Assembly (NCBI RefSeq): GCF_016463645.1
Contig: NZ_JAEMQX010000004.1
Coordinates: 1 to 64,000, forward strand
DNA length: 64,000 bases
DNA from: Sphingopyxis sp.
GTDB lineage: Bacteria > Pseudomonadota > Alphaproteobacteria > Sphingomonadales > Sphingomonadaceae
Direction of reading: 5' to 3'
Shown here: in pieces, positions 7,056 through 17,626 of the stretch
How the letters are laid out: each line of letters opens with the position of its first letter
Position numbering within the stretch: position 1 is the first letter of the stretch
Made by a program: the position numbers and the translations under genes
Notes under the pieces: generated by a model
What the model was told of the DNA's origin: nothing
Seen by the model: only the letters and a program-made list of their open reading frames with translations
The model's database searches: none

Positions 7056-9394
7056 CAGAAGGCCTGCCCGATCGAGACATAGACACTGACGCGCGCCTCA
7101 CCCGGCTTGCGGCCGATCGGTGTCGCGATATCGAAGCGCATCGGGCCGAAATTGGTGTAGTAGCGCGCACCGATTCCCGCGCCGAAGCGCAGATTCTGGA
7201 AGGTCGGCGCCGACGAGCGATAGACTTGTCCCGCATCGACGAAACCGACGACGCCGAAATTGCCGAACCGATAGCGCGCCTCGAACGCCGCTTCGTTGAC
7301 GCTGCGCCCGCCGATCGGGTCGTTGTTCGGATCCTTTGGCCCCAGTTCCTGATAACCGAAGCCGCGTACGGACCCGCCGCCGCCGGCATAGAAGCGCCGT
7401 GATGGCGCCAGCCGTTCGCGCGCCGCGCCAAGGATCGAACCGAGGCGGATGCGTCCCGCGAGCACGATGCTGTCGGTGACGGGGTAATAACCGCTGATGT
7501 CGGTCCGCAGGCGCGCATAGGGCGAGAAGCGACCGGCGAGCGAACCCTCGGGCTGGATCAGGCTCGTGATACGAAAACCCTTGGTCGGATCGAGCAGGCT
7601 GTCGGTCCTATCCATGCCGACCTGCCCCGTCAGGCCAAGGATCGTGTAGAAGTCGTAGGACCGCTCGCCCTTCGTGAAATCATAGTCGTCCTCGCGCGTC
7701 GCGATCAACTCGACACCATAGGCATAGGTGAATTTCTTCTGCCAGATCGGCGTCGAGTCATAGCTGACGCGCGCGCCGACGCGGCCCGTGATCGCATTGA
7801 ACGCGTCATAGGTGCTGCGGGTGATTTCGGTGGTGAGTTCGAAGGTCCGGTCGCGGCGCCCCGCATTCGAGCGGCGCAGCGTCGCGCCGACCCCCTGCTC
7901 CTGCGTCCCGAGCACGCCGCGAAAGGTCAGCGCCCCCTCGGGTGGCAGGAAATTCCGGTGCGTCCAGCTACCCTCGAGGCGAATGCCCTCGCCGGTGCCA
8001 TAGCCCGCGCTCGCCGCGAGCGTCCGTGGCGGCCCCGCCTGCTGCGTGACGAGCATGGTGACATATTCGGTGTCATCGCCCGCGCTCTCGCCGGTCGGCT
8101 GCGGTTCGGCCGCGATGGTCGAGAAGAGCCCGGTCGCAACGAGCGCCTGCCGCAGATCGTCAACCTTGCGGCTGTCATACAGGTCGCCGCGCTTGAAGCG
8201 CGCCAGCACCTCGACATGCTCGGCGTCGAAAGCAAGGTCGCCCGTCGTTTCGATCCCGCCGAAGCGCGAGCGTTTGCCGATATCGACCGGCAGGGTGTAG
8301 ACGCCATCGCCCGTCGCACCGTCGAGCAATATGTCGCGCTGGCCGACCTTGGCGAAGGGATAGCCCTCCTGCGGCAGCTTGAGTGCGATCGCCGCCTCGG
8401 CTCCCTGAATCCGCTGCGCCACGATCGGCTCGCCCACGCTCAAAGGGAAATTGTCGGCGATCAGATTCGGCGGAACCGTCGGCGCCGCATCGACGATGAT
8501 GTCGGACAGCGTGTAGCGCCTGCCCGGCTTTACATCGATCACCGCGGTGATCGCGCGGCGCTGGCGCGGCTGTCCTTCCTGGCCTTCGACGCGCTCGCCG
8601 CGATCGATCCGCGTATCGACGATCGCGTCATAATATCCCTCGGACGCGAGGATACGCTGCATCAATTCGCCGTCGGCGGAGAGGCGCGCGCGGATCATCG
8701 CCGCATTCTCGGCCTTTCCATCACCGTCATAGAGCGCCGACAGGTCGCCGAACAGGTCGGCAAGATCGATGTCGGTGCTGTCGTCGGCAGCGTCCAGCCC
8801 ATTGACCTTCACCGAATAGGCGACCTCGACATTATCCTTGTCGGCCTCGGCCTCGGCGAACTGAACCGGCTCGACATCGAAATTTTCGAGCGGTGGCAAC
8901 GGCGCGGCGAGTTCGACGTCGCTGATCGGCGCATCGCCGATAGCCTCGACGGCATCGCCGTCGGCAAGCGCGGGAACGGGGACGCCCCCCACCTCCGGCG
9001 GTCGCGCCTCGACCCCGGACTCGGCCGCCTGCGCCGGCTTGGCCGCGGCTTCGGCGGCTTGGCGTTTTTCGAAATCTGCGATCGATTCGAGCGGGCGGTC
9101 GAGTTCGGGATCATCCTCGGCACCGATCGGCGGGATCGCCTTGTCGAACTCGTCATCCTCGATGATCGGTTCGACCGCGGGGAGCACGACATCGGGCGGC
9201 GGTGGTGAAGGCGCGGCGATCGGCTCGTCGGGACTGGTCTGGATCGTCGGGACGACCTTCGGCGGCTCGACCTGCCCTGCGTGCGCTATCGCGGTAGCGC
9301 CGAAGCAAATTGCCGAAACCGGGATCGTCGACAGAAAACGCCACCGCGCCGATCGGCGGAACTGGAACTCGCAGGGTTTTTCAGGTTTCCGCAT
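7055..9394 (-). CDS. tamA: TamA, BamA-family outer membrane protein
   Basis: TamA is the outer membrane partner of TamB. The start MRKPEKPCEFQF (9394) gives 779 residues with a signal peptide ending near AIAHA. About 170 acidic and Pro-rich residues follow (QVEPPKVVPTIQTSPDEP, then several EFDKAIPPIG-like stretches) before the POTRA region, roughly residues 190-440. The C-terminal 16-strand barrel contains the RFYAGGGGSVRGFGYQELGP motif characteristic of the BamA/TamA lid loop and ends in Phe (SIGQAF), as outer membrane barrels do. E. coli TamA is 577 residues, so the N-terminal extension accounts for most of the extra length. It is first gene of the operon with tamB. Confidence 0.9.
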   Translation of the reverse strand: MRKPEKPCEFQFRRSARWRFLSTIPVSAICFGATAIAHAGQVEPPKVVPTIQTSPDEPIAAPSPPPPDVVLPAVEPIIEDDEFDKAIPPIGAEDDPELDRPLESIADFEKRQAAEAAAKPAQAAESGVEARPPEVGGVPVPALADGDAVEAIGDAPISDVELAAPLPPLENFDVEPVQFAEAEADKDNVEVAYSVKVNGLDAADDSTDIDLADLFGDLSALYDGDGKAENAAMIRARLSADGELMQRILASEGYYDAIVDTRIDRGERVEGQEGQPRQRRAITAVIDVKPGRRYTLSDIIVDAAPTVPPNLIADNFPLSVGEPIVAQRIQGAEAAIALKLPQEGYPFAKVGQRDILLDGATGDGVYTLPVDIGKRSRFGGIETTGDLAFDAEHVEVLARFKRGDLYDSRKVDDLRQALVATGLFSTIAAEPQPTGESAGDDTEYVTMLVTQQAGPPRTLAASAGYGTGEGIRLEGSWTHRNFLPPEGALTFRGVLGTQEQGVGATLRRSNAGRRDRTFELTTEITRSTYDAFNAITGRVGARVSYDSTPIWQKKFTYAYGVELIATREDDYDFTKGERSYDFYTILGLTGQVGMDRTDSLLDPTKGFRITSLIQPEGSLAGRFSPYARLRTDISGYYPVTDSIVLAGRIRLGSILGAARERLAPSRRFYAGGGGSVRGFGYQELGPKDPNNDPIGGRSVNEAAFEARYRFGNFGVVGFVDAGQVYRSSAPTFQNLRFGAGIGARYYTNFGPMRFDIATPIGRKPGEARVSVYVSIGQAF

Positions 9395-9554
9395 CTTGGG
9401 TCCGCCGGTGATGCATCTGTGGCTTGGGTGCGTCGGCGGCGCAACCGGTTTCTCCGGCAATTCGGTCCTGATACGCCCTCATATCCACGAATATCCCCTG
9501 CCCGGTCCGTCGGTTACCTCGTTCAACGAGCCCGGCGGGATCAAGTTCCTTCGG

Positions 9555-10775
9555 TCAGCTATCGACCCCGAACAGATCGCGGCTGTAGACCTTGTCCGCA
9601 ACGTCGGCCAGTTCGCCGGTCACCCGGTTCGCAATGATCACGTCGGCCTCGGCCTTGAAGGCGCCCAGGTCGCGTACCACGCGGGAATTGAACAGCATGT
9701 CATCCTCGATCAGCGGTTCGTAGACGATGACTTCGATGCCCTTCGCCTTGATCCGCTTCATCACCCCCAGAATGCTGCTCGCCCGGAAATTGTCCGACCC
9801 CGCCTTCATCGCCAGACGATGGATACCCACCACGCGCGGCGCGCGCTTCAATATCTCCGACGCCACGAAATCCTTTCGTGTGGTGTTCGACGATACGATT
9901 GCCTGGATCAGATTCTGGGGAACTTCCTTGTAGTTCGCCAGCATCTGCTTCGTATCCTTGGGCAGGCAATAGCCGCCGTAACCGAAGGAGGGATTGTTGT
10001 AGAACTGGCCGATGCGCGGATCGAGGCAGACGCCTTCGATGATCTGCCGCGAATCCGCGTCGTGCATGGCGGCATAGGTGTCGAGTTCGTTGAAGAAGGC
10101 GACACGCATTGCGAGATAGGTGTTCGCGAACAGCTTGATCGCCTCGGCCTCGGTATTGCCGGTCTGGAGGACCGCCGCATCGGGAGTCAGCGATGCCTCG
10201 AGCAGCAGTTGGGCGAAGACGCGCGCGCGGGAGTGCGTATTGCCGACGATGATCCGCGACGGATGCAGATTGTCGAACAGCGCGCGCCCTTCGCGCAGGA
10301 ATTCGGGCGAGAAGACGATGTCGTCGGTACCAAGCTCGGCGCGCAGCCGCTCGGTGAACCCGACGGGTACGGTCGATTTGATGACGATCAGCGCGCCAGG
10401 CGCCAGTTTCAACGCATCGGCAACGACCGCCTCGACGGTGCTCGTGTTGAAATAGTTGCTCTCGATATCATAGTCGGTCGGCGTGGCGACGATCACGAAG
10501 TCGGCGCCGGCATAGGCGGCTTCGCGATCGGTCGTGGCTACGAGGTTCAACGGCCGGTTCGCCAGATAATCCTCGATTTCGGGGTCAACGATCGGCGACT
10601 GTTTCGCGTTGATCTGCTCGACCTTGTGCGCATCGATGTCGAGCGCGACGACTTCGTTGCGCTGGGCCAGCAGGACCGCATTCGAAATACCGACGTAGCC
10701 GGTACCGACGACCGTGATCCTGGCCGGGGCCGCGGCTCCGGTCGTCTGCTGTGCTTGGGTATCGGACAAATTCAT
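9555..10775 (-). CDS. ugd: UDP-glucose 6-dehydrogenase
   Basis: Ugd oxidises UDP-glucose twice to UDP-glucuronate using NAD+. The 406-residue protein closely follows the short E. coli-type Ugd. The dinucleotide motif VGTGYVG lies at about residues 22-28, followed by [25 protein letters not shown] and the catalytic loop [12 protein letters not shown] with Cys270; the end KVYSRDLFG is also typical. About 16 residues precede the Rossmann fold. The UDP-GlcA produced can be used directly or epimerised to UDP-GalA by the product of the gene at 12490. AGAGGAAG lies just upstream of the ATG. Confidence 0.95.
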   Translation of the reverse strand: MNLSDTQAQQTTGAAAPARITVVGTGYVGISNAVLLAQRNEVVALDIDAHKVEQINAKQSPIVDPEIEDYLANRPLNLVATTDREAAYAGADFVIVATPTDYDIESNYFNTSTVEAVVADALKLAPGALIVIKSTVPVGFTERLRAELGTDDIVFSPEFLREGRALFDNLHPSRIIVGNTHSRARVFAQLLLEASLTPDAAVLQTGNTEAEAIKLFANTYLAMRVAFFNELDTYAAMHDADSRQIIEGVCLDPRIGQFYNNPSFGYGGYCLPKDTKQMLANYKEVPQNLIQAIVSSNTTRKDFVASEILKRAPRVVGIHRLAMKAGSDNFRASSILGVMKRIKAKGIEVIVYEPLIEDDMLFNSRVVRDLGAFKAEADVIIANRVTGELADVADKVYSRDLFGVDS

Positions 10776-10781
10776 CTTCCT

Positions 10782-10811
10782 CTAGGAGCAGGGGCGCGAC
10801 CACTCCCCTAG
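10782..10811 (-). other. Stem-loop between selO and ugd
   Basis: CTAGGGGAG (10811-10803) can pair with CTCCTAG (10788-10782) across a 14-nt loop, immediately before the ugd ribosome binding site. It could end selO transcripts or affect ugd translation; there is no U-tract, so either role is speculative. Confidence 0.3.
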
Positions 10812-10845
10812 CAAGCGTCGGAGACGCGCTCAACCACGGCGGCCC

Positions 10846-12309
10846 TCAGGTGCCGCAGAAGGTCGTATAAGGGCCCGCGTCGGCCGGGGCCGGCTCCGCA
10901 AAACCGGCCCATTCCGCTCGCTCGACGAAGGGATTGCGTACAACTTCCAGCAGTTCGAGCCACGGCGCCATATCGCCCGCCTCCGCGCTCGCGAGCGCGG
11001 CCTCGACCCGGTGGTTTCGCGGAATATAGACCGGATTGACCGCATCCATCGCGTCTGCCCGTTCGAGCGGCGCGTCGGTTTCCTGCGCCAGCCGCGCCCA
11101 CCAGTCCGCGATCCATGGCGCCATCGCCTCGGGATCCTCCGACAGGCCTTCGAGCATCGCTCCGTCGCCGCGCAGCATCATCGCCAGCCCGCGAAAGAAG
11201 CCCGTGAAATCGATCTGGCGCTTTTCGAGCTCGTCGAACAGCGCGTCGATCAGCACCTCGTCGCCCTCGCCGGCTTCGAGAAGGCCCAGCTTTCGCCGCA
11301 TGGTCACCACCCATGCCGCGCTGAACCGTTTGGGGATCGCCTCGACCATCGCCTTCGCCGTGTCGACGCCGGCGGGCTCGACGGCATGGATCGCCGGCAG
11401 CAGGGCTTCGGCGAAACGTGCCATGTTCCAGTGCATGATCTGCGGCTGGCGGCCGTATGCATAGCGGCCATTGGCGTCGATCGAGCTGAAGACGGTGTTG
11501 ATCGCAAAACGGTCCATGAAAGCGCAGGGGCCATAATCGATCGTTTCGCCGCTGATCGCGACATTGTCGGTGTTCATCACGCCGTGGATGAACCCGATAC
11601 CGAGCCAGTGCGCCACCAGCTCGCATTGCAGGCCGATGACCCTGTCGAGAAGCGCGAGCGGCGGGTTCGCGGCCTCGGCCAGATCGGGAAAGTGGCGGCG
11701 AATGCTGTACGCCGACAGCTGCGCGACATGCTCGGCGCCGAAATGCGCCGCAAAGAACTGGAAGGTGCCGACGCGGATATGGCTGCTCGCGACCCGCGTG
11801 AGCACGGCGCCGGGGTGCGCGCGTTCGCGCTGCACGCGGTCGCCCGTCGCTACCGCCGCCAGTGCCCGCGTCGTCGGCACGCCCATCGCGGCCATCGCTT
11901 CCGACACCAGAAACTCGCGCAGCACAGGGCCGATCGCCGCCCGGCCATCGCCGTTGCGCGAGAAGGCGGTGGGCCCCGATCCCTTGAGCTGCAGGTCGAA
12001 CCGCGCGCCGTCGGGCGCGACCACCTCGCCGATCAGCAGCGCACGGCCATCGCCAAGCTGCGAGGAAAAATGGCCGAACTGGTGTCCGGCATAGGCGAAG
12101 GCGAGCGGATTGGCCCCCTCGGGCAGGTCCTGCCCCGAAAAGATCCGCGCCAATTCGTCGTCGCCGGTATCGCCAACCGCAATGCCGAGCCGCGCGGCGA
12201 GCGCATGGTTGAAAGCCAGCAGCGTGGGCGACGACGGCTTCGCAGCCTCGGCCGGCGCGTAAAAGCCTTCCATCGAATCGTGAAAGCTGTTGTCGAACGC
12301 AAAATCCAT
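10846..12309 (-). CDS. selO: SelO (YdiU/UPF0061) protein adenylyltransferase
   Basis: SelO is a pseudokinase-fold enzyme that transfers AMP from ATP to Ser, Thr or Tyr of client proteins, linked in E. coli to redox defence. The 487-residue length is normal. Hallmarks seen are QLGDGRALLIGEV, LKGSGPTAFSRNGDGRA, SEAMAAMGVPTTRAL and the metal-binding catalytic segment HGVMNTDNVAISGETIDYGP. The start MDFAFDNSF (12309) fits the family; an in-frame ATG at 12402 would add an unrelated leader. The protein ends FCGT with a normal stop, so the C-terminal selenocysteine of eukaryotic SelO is absent, as in most bacteria. It lies among sugar genes, but no functional link is evident. Confidence 0.92.
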   Translation of the reverse strand: MDFAFDNSFHDSMEGFYAPAEAAKPSSPTLLAFNHALAARLGIAVGDTGDDELARIFSGQDLPEGANPLAFAYAGHQFGHFSSQLGDGRALLIGEVVAPDGARFDLQLKGSGPTAFSRNGDGRAAIGPVLREFLVSEAMAAMGVPTTRALAAVATGDRVQRERAHPGAVLTRVASSHIRVGTFQFFAAHFGAEHVAQLSAYSIRRHFPDLAEAANPPLALLDRVIGLQCELVAHWLGIGFIHGVMNTDNVAISGETIDYGPCAFMDRFAINTVFSSIDANGRYAYGRQPQIMHWNMARFAEALLPAIHAVEPAGVDTAKAMVEAIPKRFSAAWVVTMRRKLGLLEAGEGDEVLIDALFDELEKRQIDFTGFFRGLAMMLRGDGAMLEGLSEDPEAMAPWIADWWARLAQETDAPLERADAMDAVNPVYIPRNHRVEAALASAEAGDMAPWLELLEVVRNPFVERAEWAGFAEPAPADAGPYTTFCGT

Positions 12310-12489
12310 CACGGCTCCTTCACCCCTATTTCGAGCGTTGACGCCATGAATGCAAGATGCCGAGCCGCTCTGTGCGGCAGCGGCCGACGCGGAAATATCC
12401 ACCGCCCGGCAACCGGTTTTTCATTTCTGCCCCGCTAGACAGCGGCGCGCGCCGGAATAGAGTGCCCAGCCAGAAGGAAAGAAGGCAAT

Positions 12490-13494
12490 ATGGCGATCCT
12501 CGTCACGGGCATTGCAGGCTTCATCGGCATGCATGTTGCAGCTGGCCTGCTCGCGCGCGGCGAAACCGTGATCGGTATCGACAATTTCAACGACTATTAC
12601 CCGCCCGCGCTCAAGGAGGCGCGACTTGCCGAGTTGCAGCGTATCGACAGCGAACGGCTGACCATATATCGCGCCGATATTGGCGACGAAGCGGCGCTGG
12701 CGGCCGTCTTCGCGGGAACCGCCTTCGATCGCATCGTCCATCTCGCCGCGCAGGCGGGCGTGCGCTATTCGATCGACAATCCCGCCGCCTATCTGCGCTC
12801 CAACCTCGCGGGCCATCTCAACATCCTGGAGCTCGCGCGCCATCGCGGCGTTCGGCATCTCGTCTACGCCTCTTCCTCGTCGGTCTACGGCGCCAACAGG
12901 ACGATGCCCTTCCGTGTCGAGGACCGCGTCGATCGTCCGATCTCGCTCTATGCCGCGACGAAGCGCGCCGACGAGCTGATGAGCGAAACCTACGCCCATC
13001 TATTTCGGTTGCCGCAGACGGGTCTGCGTTTTTTCACCGTTTACGGCCCTTGGGGCCGGCCCGACATGGCGCTCTGGAAATTCACCGCCAACATCCTCGC
13101 CGGCAGGCCGATCGACGTCTATAATCGCGGCGATATGAAGCGCGACTTCACCTATGTCGACGATATCGTCGCGGGTGTAATCGCCAGTCTCGACAATCCG
13201 CCCGCCGACGATGGCGCTGAGAAGACGGGCGGCTTCACGACGCCGCACCGTCTCTACAATATCGGTAACAACCGCCCCGAGCCGTTGATGGACCTGATCG
13301 GCGAGATCGAGCGGGCATGCGGACGCAAGGCCACGCTCAATCTGCTCCCGATGCAGGACGGCGACGTTTATGAAACCTTCGCCGATATCGAGGCGATCCA
13401 ACGCGACCTGGGTTATGCGCCGCGAACCGGGATCGCAGTCGGCGTTCCCGAATTCGTCGACTGGTTCAGGAGGATCGGCAGTCGCTACGCGTGA
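12490..13494 (+). CDS. UDP-glucuronate 4-epimerase-type SDR
   Basis: This is an extended short-chain dehydrogenase of 334 residues, closest in pattern to UDP-glucuronate 4-epimerases (LpsL/Cap1J type), which make UDP-galacturonate. Seen are the NAD motif TGIAGFIGMH (residues 6-15), DNFNDYYPP typical of this group, the catalytic Ser in SSSSVYG, the Tyr/Lys pair in YAATK, and RFFTVYGPWGRPDMA, which in this group contacts the uronate. AAGGAAAGAAGG lies just upstream of the ATG. With ugd 1.7 kb away it would complete UDP-Glc to UDP-GlcA to UDP-GalA. A related 4-epimerase specificity cannot be excluded. Confidence 0.8.
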   Translation: MAILVTGIAGFIGMHVAAGLLARGETVIGIDNFNDYYPPALKEARLAELQRIDSERLTIYRADIGDEAALAAVFAGTAFDRIVHLAAQAGVRYSIDNPAAYLRSNLAGHLNILELARHRGVRHLVYASSSSVYGANRTMPFRVEDRVDRPISLYAATKRADELMSETYAHLFRLPQTGLRFFTVYGPWGRPDMALWKFTANILAGRPIDVYNRGDMKRDFTYVDDIVAGVIASLDNPPADDGAEKTGGFTTPHRLYNIGNNRPEPLMDLIGEIERACGRKATLNLLPMQDGDVYETFADIEAIQRDLGYAPRTGIAVGVPEFVDWFRRIGSRYA

Positions 13495-13509
13495 AGCCGC
13501 GCCCCCGCG

Positions 13510-14448
13510 TTATGCCCGATTTTCCAGATACCAGCGATAGACGCCCCTGATTCCCTCATCGAGGTCGATCGAGGCGCGCCAGCCGAGGCCCTCGAGCTTC
13601 GACGTGTCGAGCCGTTTGCGCGGCGTTCCGTCGGGCTTCGACGCGTCGCGCAGGATCGCGCCTTCGAAGCCGACGGCGCGGCCGATCATTTCGGCCAGAT
13701 CGCCGATCGCGATTTCGGCGCCGCTGCCGATATTGACGATTTCGGGCGCCGAATAATTTTGCGCCAGGAAGACCAGCGCATCGGCGAGATCGTCGACGTG
13801 CAGGAATTCGCGCAACGGCGTGCCGCTGCCCCAGATGGTGAAATCGCTGGCGTTCGCCAGCTTCGCCTCATGCGCCTTGCGGATCAGCGCCGGCAGCACG
13901 TGGCTTGAGGTCAGGTCGAAATTGTCGAACGGACCGTAAAGATTCGTCGGCTGCGCCGAAATGAAGTCGAGGCCATATTGCTGACGATAGGCCTGGCACA
14001 GCTTGATGCCCGCGATCTTGGCGATCGCATACCATTCGTTGGTCGGCTCGAGCGGGCCGGTCAGCAGCGCGTTCTCGCCGATCGGCTGCGGCGCGAATTT
14101 GGGATAGATGCACGACGAGCCGAGGAAGACGAGCTTCGAGGTGCCGGCATGCCGCGCCGCCTCGATGATGTTCGCCTCGATCATCAGATTGTCGTAGAGG
14201 AATTCGGCCGGGCGCGTGTCGTTGGCGTGAATGCCGCCGACCTTCGCGGCCGCCACGAAAACGAGGTCGGGCCGCACCTCCGCCATCCATGTCTCGACCG
14301 CTGCCTGCCGGCGAAGGTCGACGCGTTCGCGGGGAGCTTCGATCAGTTCGCATCCCTCGCGCGCCAGCCTGCGGACGAGCGCCTGCCCGACCATGCCCCT
14401 GTGTCCGGCCACCCATACGCGGCGACCCGTCAGATCGAATTGCGACAT
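13510..14448 (-). CDS. fcl: GDP-L-fucose synthase
   Basis: This bifunctional 3,5-epimerase/4-reductase converts GDP-4-keto-6-deoxymannose to GDP-L-fucose. The 312-residue product has the family's VAGHRGMVG nucleotide motif at residues 13-21, AAAKVGGIHAN, the catalytic Ser in GSSCIYP and the Tyr/Lys pair in YAIAK, and TNLYGPFDNFD. It starts 4 bp after the gmd stop, with GGTGG inside the gmd 3' end as likely ribosome binding site, so the two steps of fucose activation are co-expressed. It is the last gene of a four-gene minus-strand run (sugar transferase, FlaA1-like, gmd, fcl) and meets the plus-strand epimerase gene tail to tail. Confidence 0.93.
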   Translation of the reverse strand: MSQFDLTGRRVWVAGHRGMVGQALVRRLAREGCELIEAPRERVDLRRQAAVETWMAEVRPDLVFVAAAKVGGIHANDTRPAEFLYDNLMIEANIIEAARHAGTSKLVFLGSSCIYPKFAPQPIGENALLTGPLEPTNEWYAIAKIAGIKLCQAYRQQYGLDFISAQPTNLYGPFDNFDLTSSHVLPALIRKAHEAKLANASDFTIWGSGTPLREFLHVDDLADALVFLAQNYSAPEIVNIGSGAEIAIGDLAEMIGRAVGFEGAILRDASKPDGTPRKRLDTSKLEGLGWRASIDLDEGIRGVYRWYLENRA

Positions 14449-14452
14449 GGCG

Positions 14453-15550
14453 TCAGGCCACCGAACGGGGCAGCAGGGATTGTTCCTCGTCGACGCGCCG
14501 GTGCTCGGCTTCGCGCGCCACGGTCCTGAGGTCGGCCTCCATCATGTCGGTCACAAGCTGTTCGAAGCTCGTTTCGGCGACCCAGCCGAGTTCGGCCTTG
14601 GCCTTGGCGGGATCGCCGATCAGCAGGTCGACCTCGGTGGGGCGGAAATAGCGCGGATCGACCTCGACCAGCGTTTTCCCGCTCTTCGTGCAGACGCCGC
14701 GTTCTTCGACGCCGCTCCCCTGCCAGTCGAGTTCGACGCCGACATGCGCGAAGGCGCGCTCGACGAAAAGCCGGACGGTCTGCGTTTGCCCGGTCGCCAG
14801 CACGAAGTCGTCGGGTCGGTCGTGCTGCAGGATGCGCCACATCCCCTCGACATAGTCGCGCGCATGGCCCCAGTCGCGCTTGGCGTCGAGGTTGCCCAGC
14901 CACAACTTTTCCTGAATGCCCAGATGGATCGCCGACACCGCCCGCGTGATCTTGCGCGTCACGAAGGTTTCGCCGCGGATCGGACTTTCGTGATTGAAGA
15001 GAATCCCGTTCGAGGCGAACATGTCGTACGCCTCGCGATAGTTGACGGTGATCCAGTATGCATAGAGCTTCGCCGCGGCATAGGGCGAGCGCGGATAGAA
15101 GGGCGTCGTTTCGCGCTGCGGCACTTCCTGCACCAGCCCGTAGAGTTCGGACGTCGACGCCTGATAGAAACGCGTCTTTTGCGTCAGGCCGAGGATCTTG
15201 ATCGCCTCGAGCAGCCGGAGCGTGCCGATCGCATCGGCATTGGCGGTATATTCGGGCGTATCGAAGCTGACCTGGACGTGGCTCTGCGCCGCGAGGTTAT
15301 AGATTTCGTCGGGGGCGACCTCCTGCACGATGCGGATCAGGTTGGTCGAATCAGTCATGTCGCCATAGTGAAGATGCAGTTTCGGCGCACTCTCGTGCGG
15401 ATCCTGATAGATATGGTCGATCCGGCCGGTGTTGAATGACGAAGACCGGCGCTTCACTCCGTGCACCTGATAGCCCTTGGCGAGCAGGAGCTCCGCCAGA
15501 TAGGCGCCGTCCTGGCCGGTGACACCGGTAATGAGCGCGGTTTTGGTCAT
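14453..15550 (-). CDS. gmd: GDP-mannose 4,6-dehydratase
   Basis: Gmd converts GDP-mannose to GDP-4-keto-6-deoxymannose, the first step to GDP-L-fucose. The start [15 protein letters not shown] (15550) is the family's standard N-terminus and GGAAAAA lies just upstream. The 365-residue product shows [11 protein letters not shown] (residues 9-19), [14 protein letters not shown], the catalytic Thr/Glu segment in STSELYG, the Tyr/Lys pair in [10 protein letters not shown], and the substrate-binding [16 protein letters not shown]. Immediately downstream is fcl. A class I mannose-6-phosphate isomerase gene at 46561 may supply mannose; the GDP-mannose-forming enzymes are not in this window. Confidence 0.95.
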   Translation of the reverse strand: MTKTALITGVTGQDGAYLAELLLAKGYQVHGVKRRSSSFNTGRIDHIYQDPHESAPKLHLHYGDMTDSTNLIRIVQEVAPDEIYNLAAQSHVQVSFDTPEYTANADAIGTLRLLEAIKILGLTQKTRFYQASTSELYGLVQEVPQRETTPFYPRSPYAAAKLYAYWITVNYREAYDMFASNGILFNHESPIRGETFVTRKITRAVSAIHLGIQEKLWLGNLDAKRDWGHARDYVEGMWRILQHDRPDDFVLATGQTQTVRLFVERAFAHVGVELDWQGSGVEERGVCTKSGKTLVEVDPRYFRPTEVDLLIGDPAKAKAELGWVAETSFEQLVTDMMEADLRTVAREAEHRRVDEEQSLLPRSVA

Positions 15551-15626
15551 ATATTTTTCCGATTTTCGATACGGTTCGTAAGGGTATATTTCGGCGCGCG
15601 CGCTAGCACAGGCGCCGACGGAAGGT

Positions 15627-17552
15627 CTAGCTGCTAACCGCCCCTTCGTCGCGCCGGAGCGCCACGAAATCGACGAGGTCGCCATTCTGCTCGAATTCCA
15701 CCACGAGCTTGCGGAGAAGCTCGCGCGCCGGCAGCGATTCACGGCGCCCGATCATCGCATCGAGCTGCTCGAGGGCGAGACGCAGCTCGGCCCAGGCGAT
15801 AAAGGGTTCGCTGGCGCGCAGGATGCGCGGATGCGCCGACGGCATGGGATCGTTGCCGATCAGCAGCTCTTCATAGAGCTTCTCGCCCGGCCGCAGCCCG
15901 ACATATTCGATCGCGATGTCACCGTCGGCCTGCCCCTCTTCGCGGACACTGAGGCCCGAGAGTTCGACCATCGAGCGGGCGAGATCGACGATCTTCACCG
16001 GCTCGCCCATATCGAGGACGAAAACATCGCCGCCATTCGCCATCGCACCCGCCTGGATGACGAGCTGCGCCGCTTCCGGAATGGTCATGAAATAGCGCGT
16101 GATCTCGCGATGGGTGATCGTGATCGGCCCCCCCGCCGCGATCTGGTTGCGGAACAGCGGCACGACCGAGCCGCTGGAGCCGAGCACATTGCCGAAACGG
16201 ACCATCGAGAATTTTGTCGGAAGCCCGTCGGCGTTCAGCGCCTGAAGGATGATTTCAGCGAGCCGCTTGGTCGCGCCCATGACGTTGGTCGGGCGAACCG
16301 CCTTGTCGGTGCTGATCAGGACGAAGGCCGACACGCCATGTTCGCGCGCAGCCAGCGCGGTGTTCAACGTTCCGAAGACGTTGTTTGCGACCCCTTCGAG
16401 CAGATTATGCTCGACCAGCGGAACATGCTTGTACGCCGCGGCATGATAGATGGTATGCGGGCGCCAGGCCCCGATGATCTCGTTCAATCGGCAGCGATCG
16501 CGCACGGTCGCGAGCAACGGGACGACCGACCGAACCGTCGCGAGGCCGCTCTCCATGTCGCGCACCAGTTCCTGATGCATCGCATAGAGATTATATTCGC
16601 TTGAATCGACGAGCAGCAGGACATCGGGCGACAGCCGCGCGATCTGGCGGCAGATTTCGCTGCCGATCGAGCCCCCGGCGCCGGTCACCATGACCACCTT
16701 GCCCGTGACATTCTTGCGCAGCAGTCCGTCGTCGGGAGGGATGGGCGCACGACCGAGCAAATCCTCGATATCGAGATCGCGAAGATCGCCGAACGACACG
16801 ATCCCGCGCGCCAGCTGATCGACGCCCGGCATGGTGCGGATGTGCAGCCCCGATCCCTTCAGGCGCGATATGATCGACGCGCGCTGCGCACGGCTGGCCT
16901 GGTTGATCGCCAGCAGCACATCGGTAATGCGATGACGCGCAACGAGTGCATCGAGCTTGTCCGGCGAATGGACGTTGAGACCGTTGATCGTCGCTTTCCA
17001 CAAGGTCGGATCGTCGTCAAGGAAGCCGACGACGTGCACCTGCGCGCTGAGCTGCAAGGCCGATGCCAGCTGGCGGCCCGACGCGCCGGCGCCATAGATG
17101 ATCGCCTGCGGCCGGTCGGCATCGGCAATCGCGCTCCGATAACTGCCGCCCAGCCAGCCGCTGACGATACCGCGCGACCCGACGACGAAGAACATGAGCA
17201 ATATCGGCTGGATCAGGCCTATGGTCCGCGGCACCGGCGGCATGCCGATGAACGTGTAGACAACCGCGAAAGGCACCGCATAGATTGCCACCGCCTTGAC
17301 GATCGCGAGCAGCGCAGCGCCGCCGCTGTAACGGAAAATAGCGCGATAAAGTCCTGAAATCACGAAAATCGGTAGTGCCAGAAACACCGATGTGATCGCC
17401 GGATACAACATCGGCCCCTGAAGATCGGCCCACTCGTTGGTGCGAAGATAATAAGCGACATGAACGCTGATCACGCAAAGCAACGCATCGGCAGCAAGGG
17501 CGATCGTCCGCTTGGCGGGGCGCGACAGACCCAGAACCTTTTCAGAAAACAT
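15627..17552 (-). CDS. FlaA1/WbpM-like membrane nucleotide-sugar 4,6-dehydratase
   Basis: This 641-residue protein has four N-terminal membrane helices (about residues 15-130), a CoA-binding-like Rossmann domain ([16 protein letters not shown]) and a catalytic SDR domain with [14 protein letters not shown] near residues 288-301, as in WbpM, PglF and CapD. These enzymes usually turn UDP-GlcNAc into UDP-4-keto-6-deoxy-HexNAc. The catalytic triad carries Met in place of Tyr: STDKAV is followed by NVMGATK, as in WbpM. It lies between the PglC-like transferase gene and gmd, and opposite a reductase gene at 18290 that could finish UDP-QuiNAc or a similar sugar. The start is uncertain: ATG 17552 lacks a clear ribosome binding site, and GTG 17561 is an alternative. 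Confidence 0.9.
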   Translation of the reverse strand: MFSEKVLGLSRPAKRTIALAADALLCVISVHVAYYLRTNEWADLQGPMLYPAITSVFLALPIFVISGLYRAIFRYSGGAALLAIVKAVAIYAVPFAVVYTFIGMPPVPRTIGLIQPILLMFFVVGSRGIVSGWLGGSYRSAIADADRPQAIIYGAGASGRQLASALQLSAQVHVVGFLDDDPTLWKATINGLNVHSPDKLDALVARHRITDVLLAINQASRAQRASIISRLKGSGLHIRTMPGVDQLARGIVSFGDLRDLDIEDLLGRAPIPPDDGLLRKNVTGKVVMVTGAGGSIGSEICRQIARLSPDVLLLVDSSEYNLYAMHQELVRDMESGLATVRSVVPLLATVRDRCRLNEIIGAWRPHTIYHAAAYKHVPLVEHNLLEGVANNVFGTLNTALAAREHGVSAFVLISTDKAVRPTNVMGATKRLAEIILQALNADGLPTKFSMVRFGNVLGSSGSVVPLFRNQIAAGGPITITHREITRYFMTIPEAAQLVIQAGAMANGGDVFVLDMGEPVKIVDLARSMVELSGLSVREEGQADGDIAIEYVGLRPGEKLYEELLIGNDPMPSAHPRILRASEPFIAWAELRLALEQLDAMIGRRESLPARELLRKLVVEFEQNGDLVDFVALRRDEGAVSS

Positions 17553-17626
17553 AGCTATCACGGGAAAAATATCTGTCCCTTCTGACAGGCGGCATTTCAA
17601 ATAGTTACGCGGCCGAGCAGCGATGT

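Noticed and set aside
10846-12309. SelO as a selenoprotein
   Set aside because: The C-terminus FCGT is followed by a normal stop with no in-frame TGA before a further Cys-like extension or SECIS-like hairpin.
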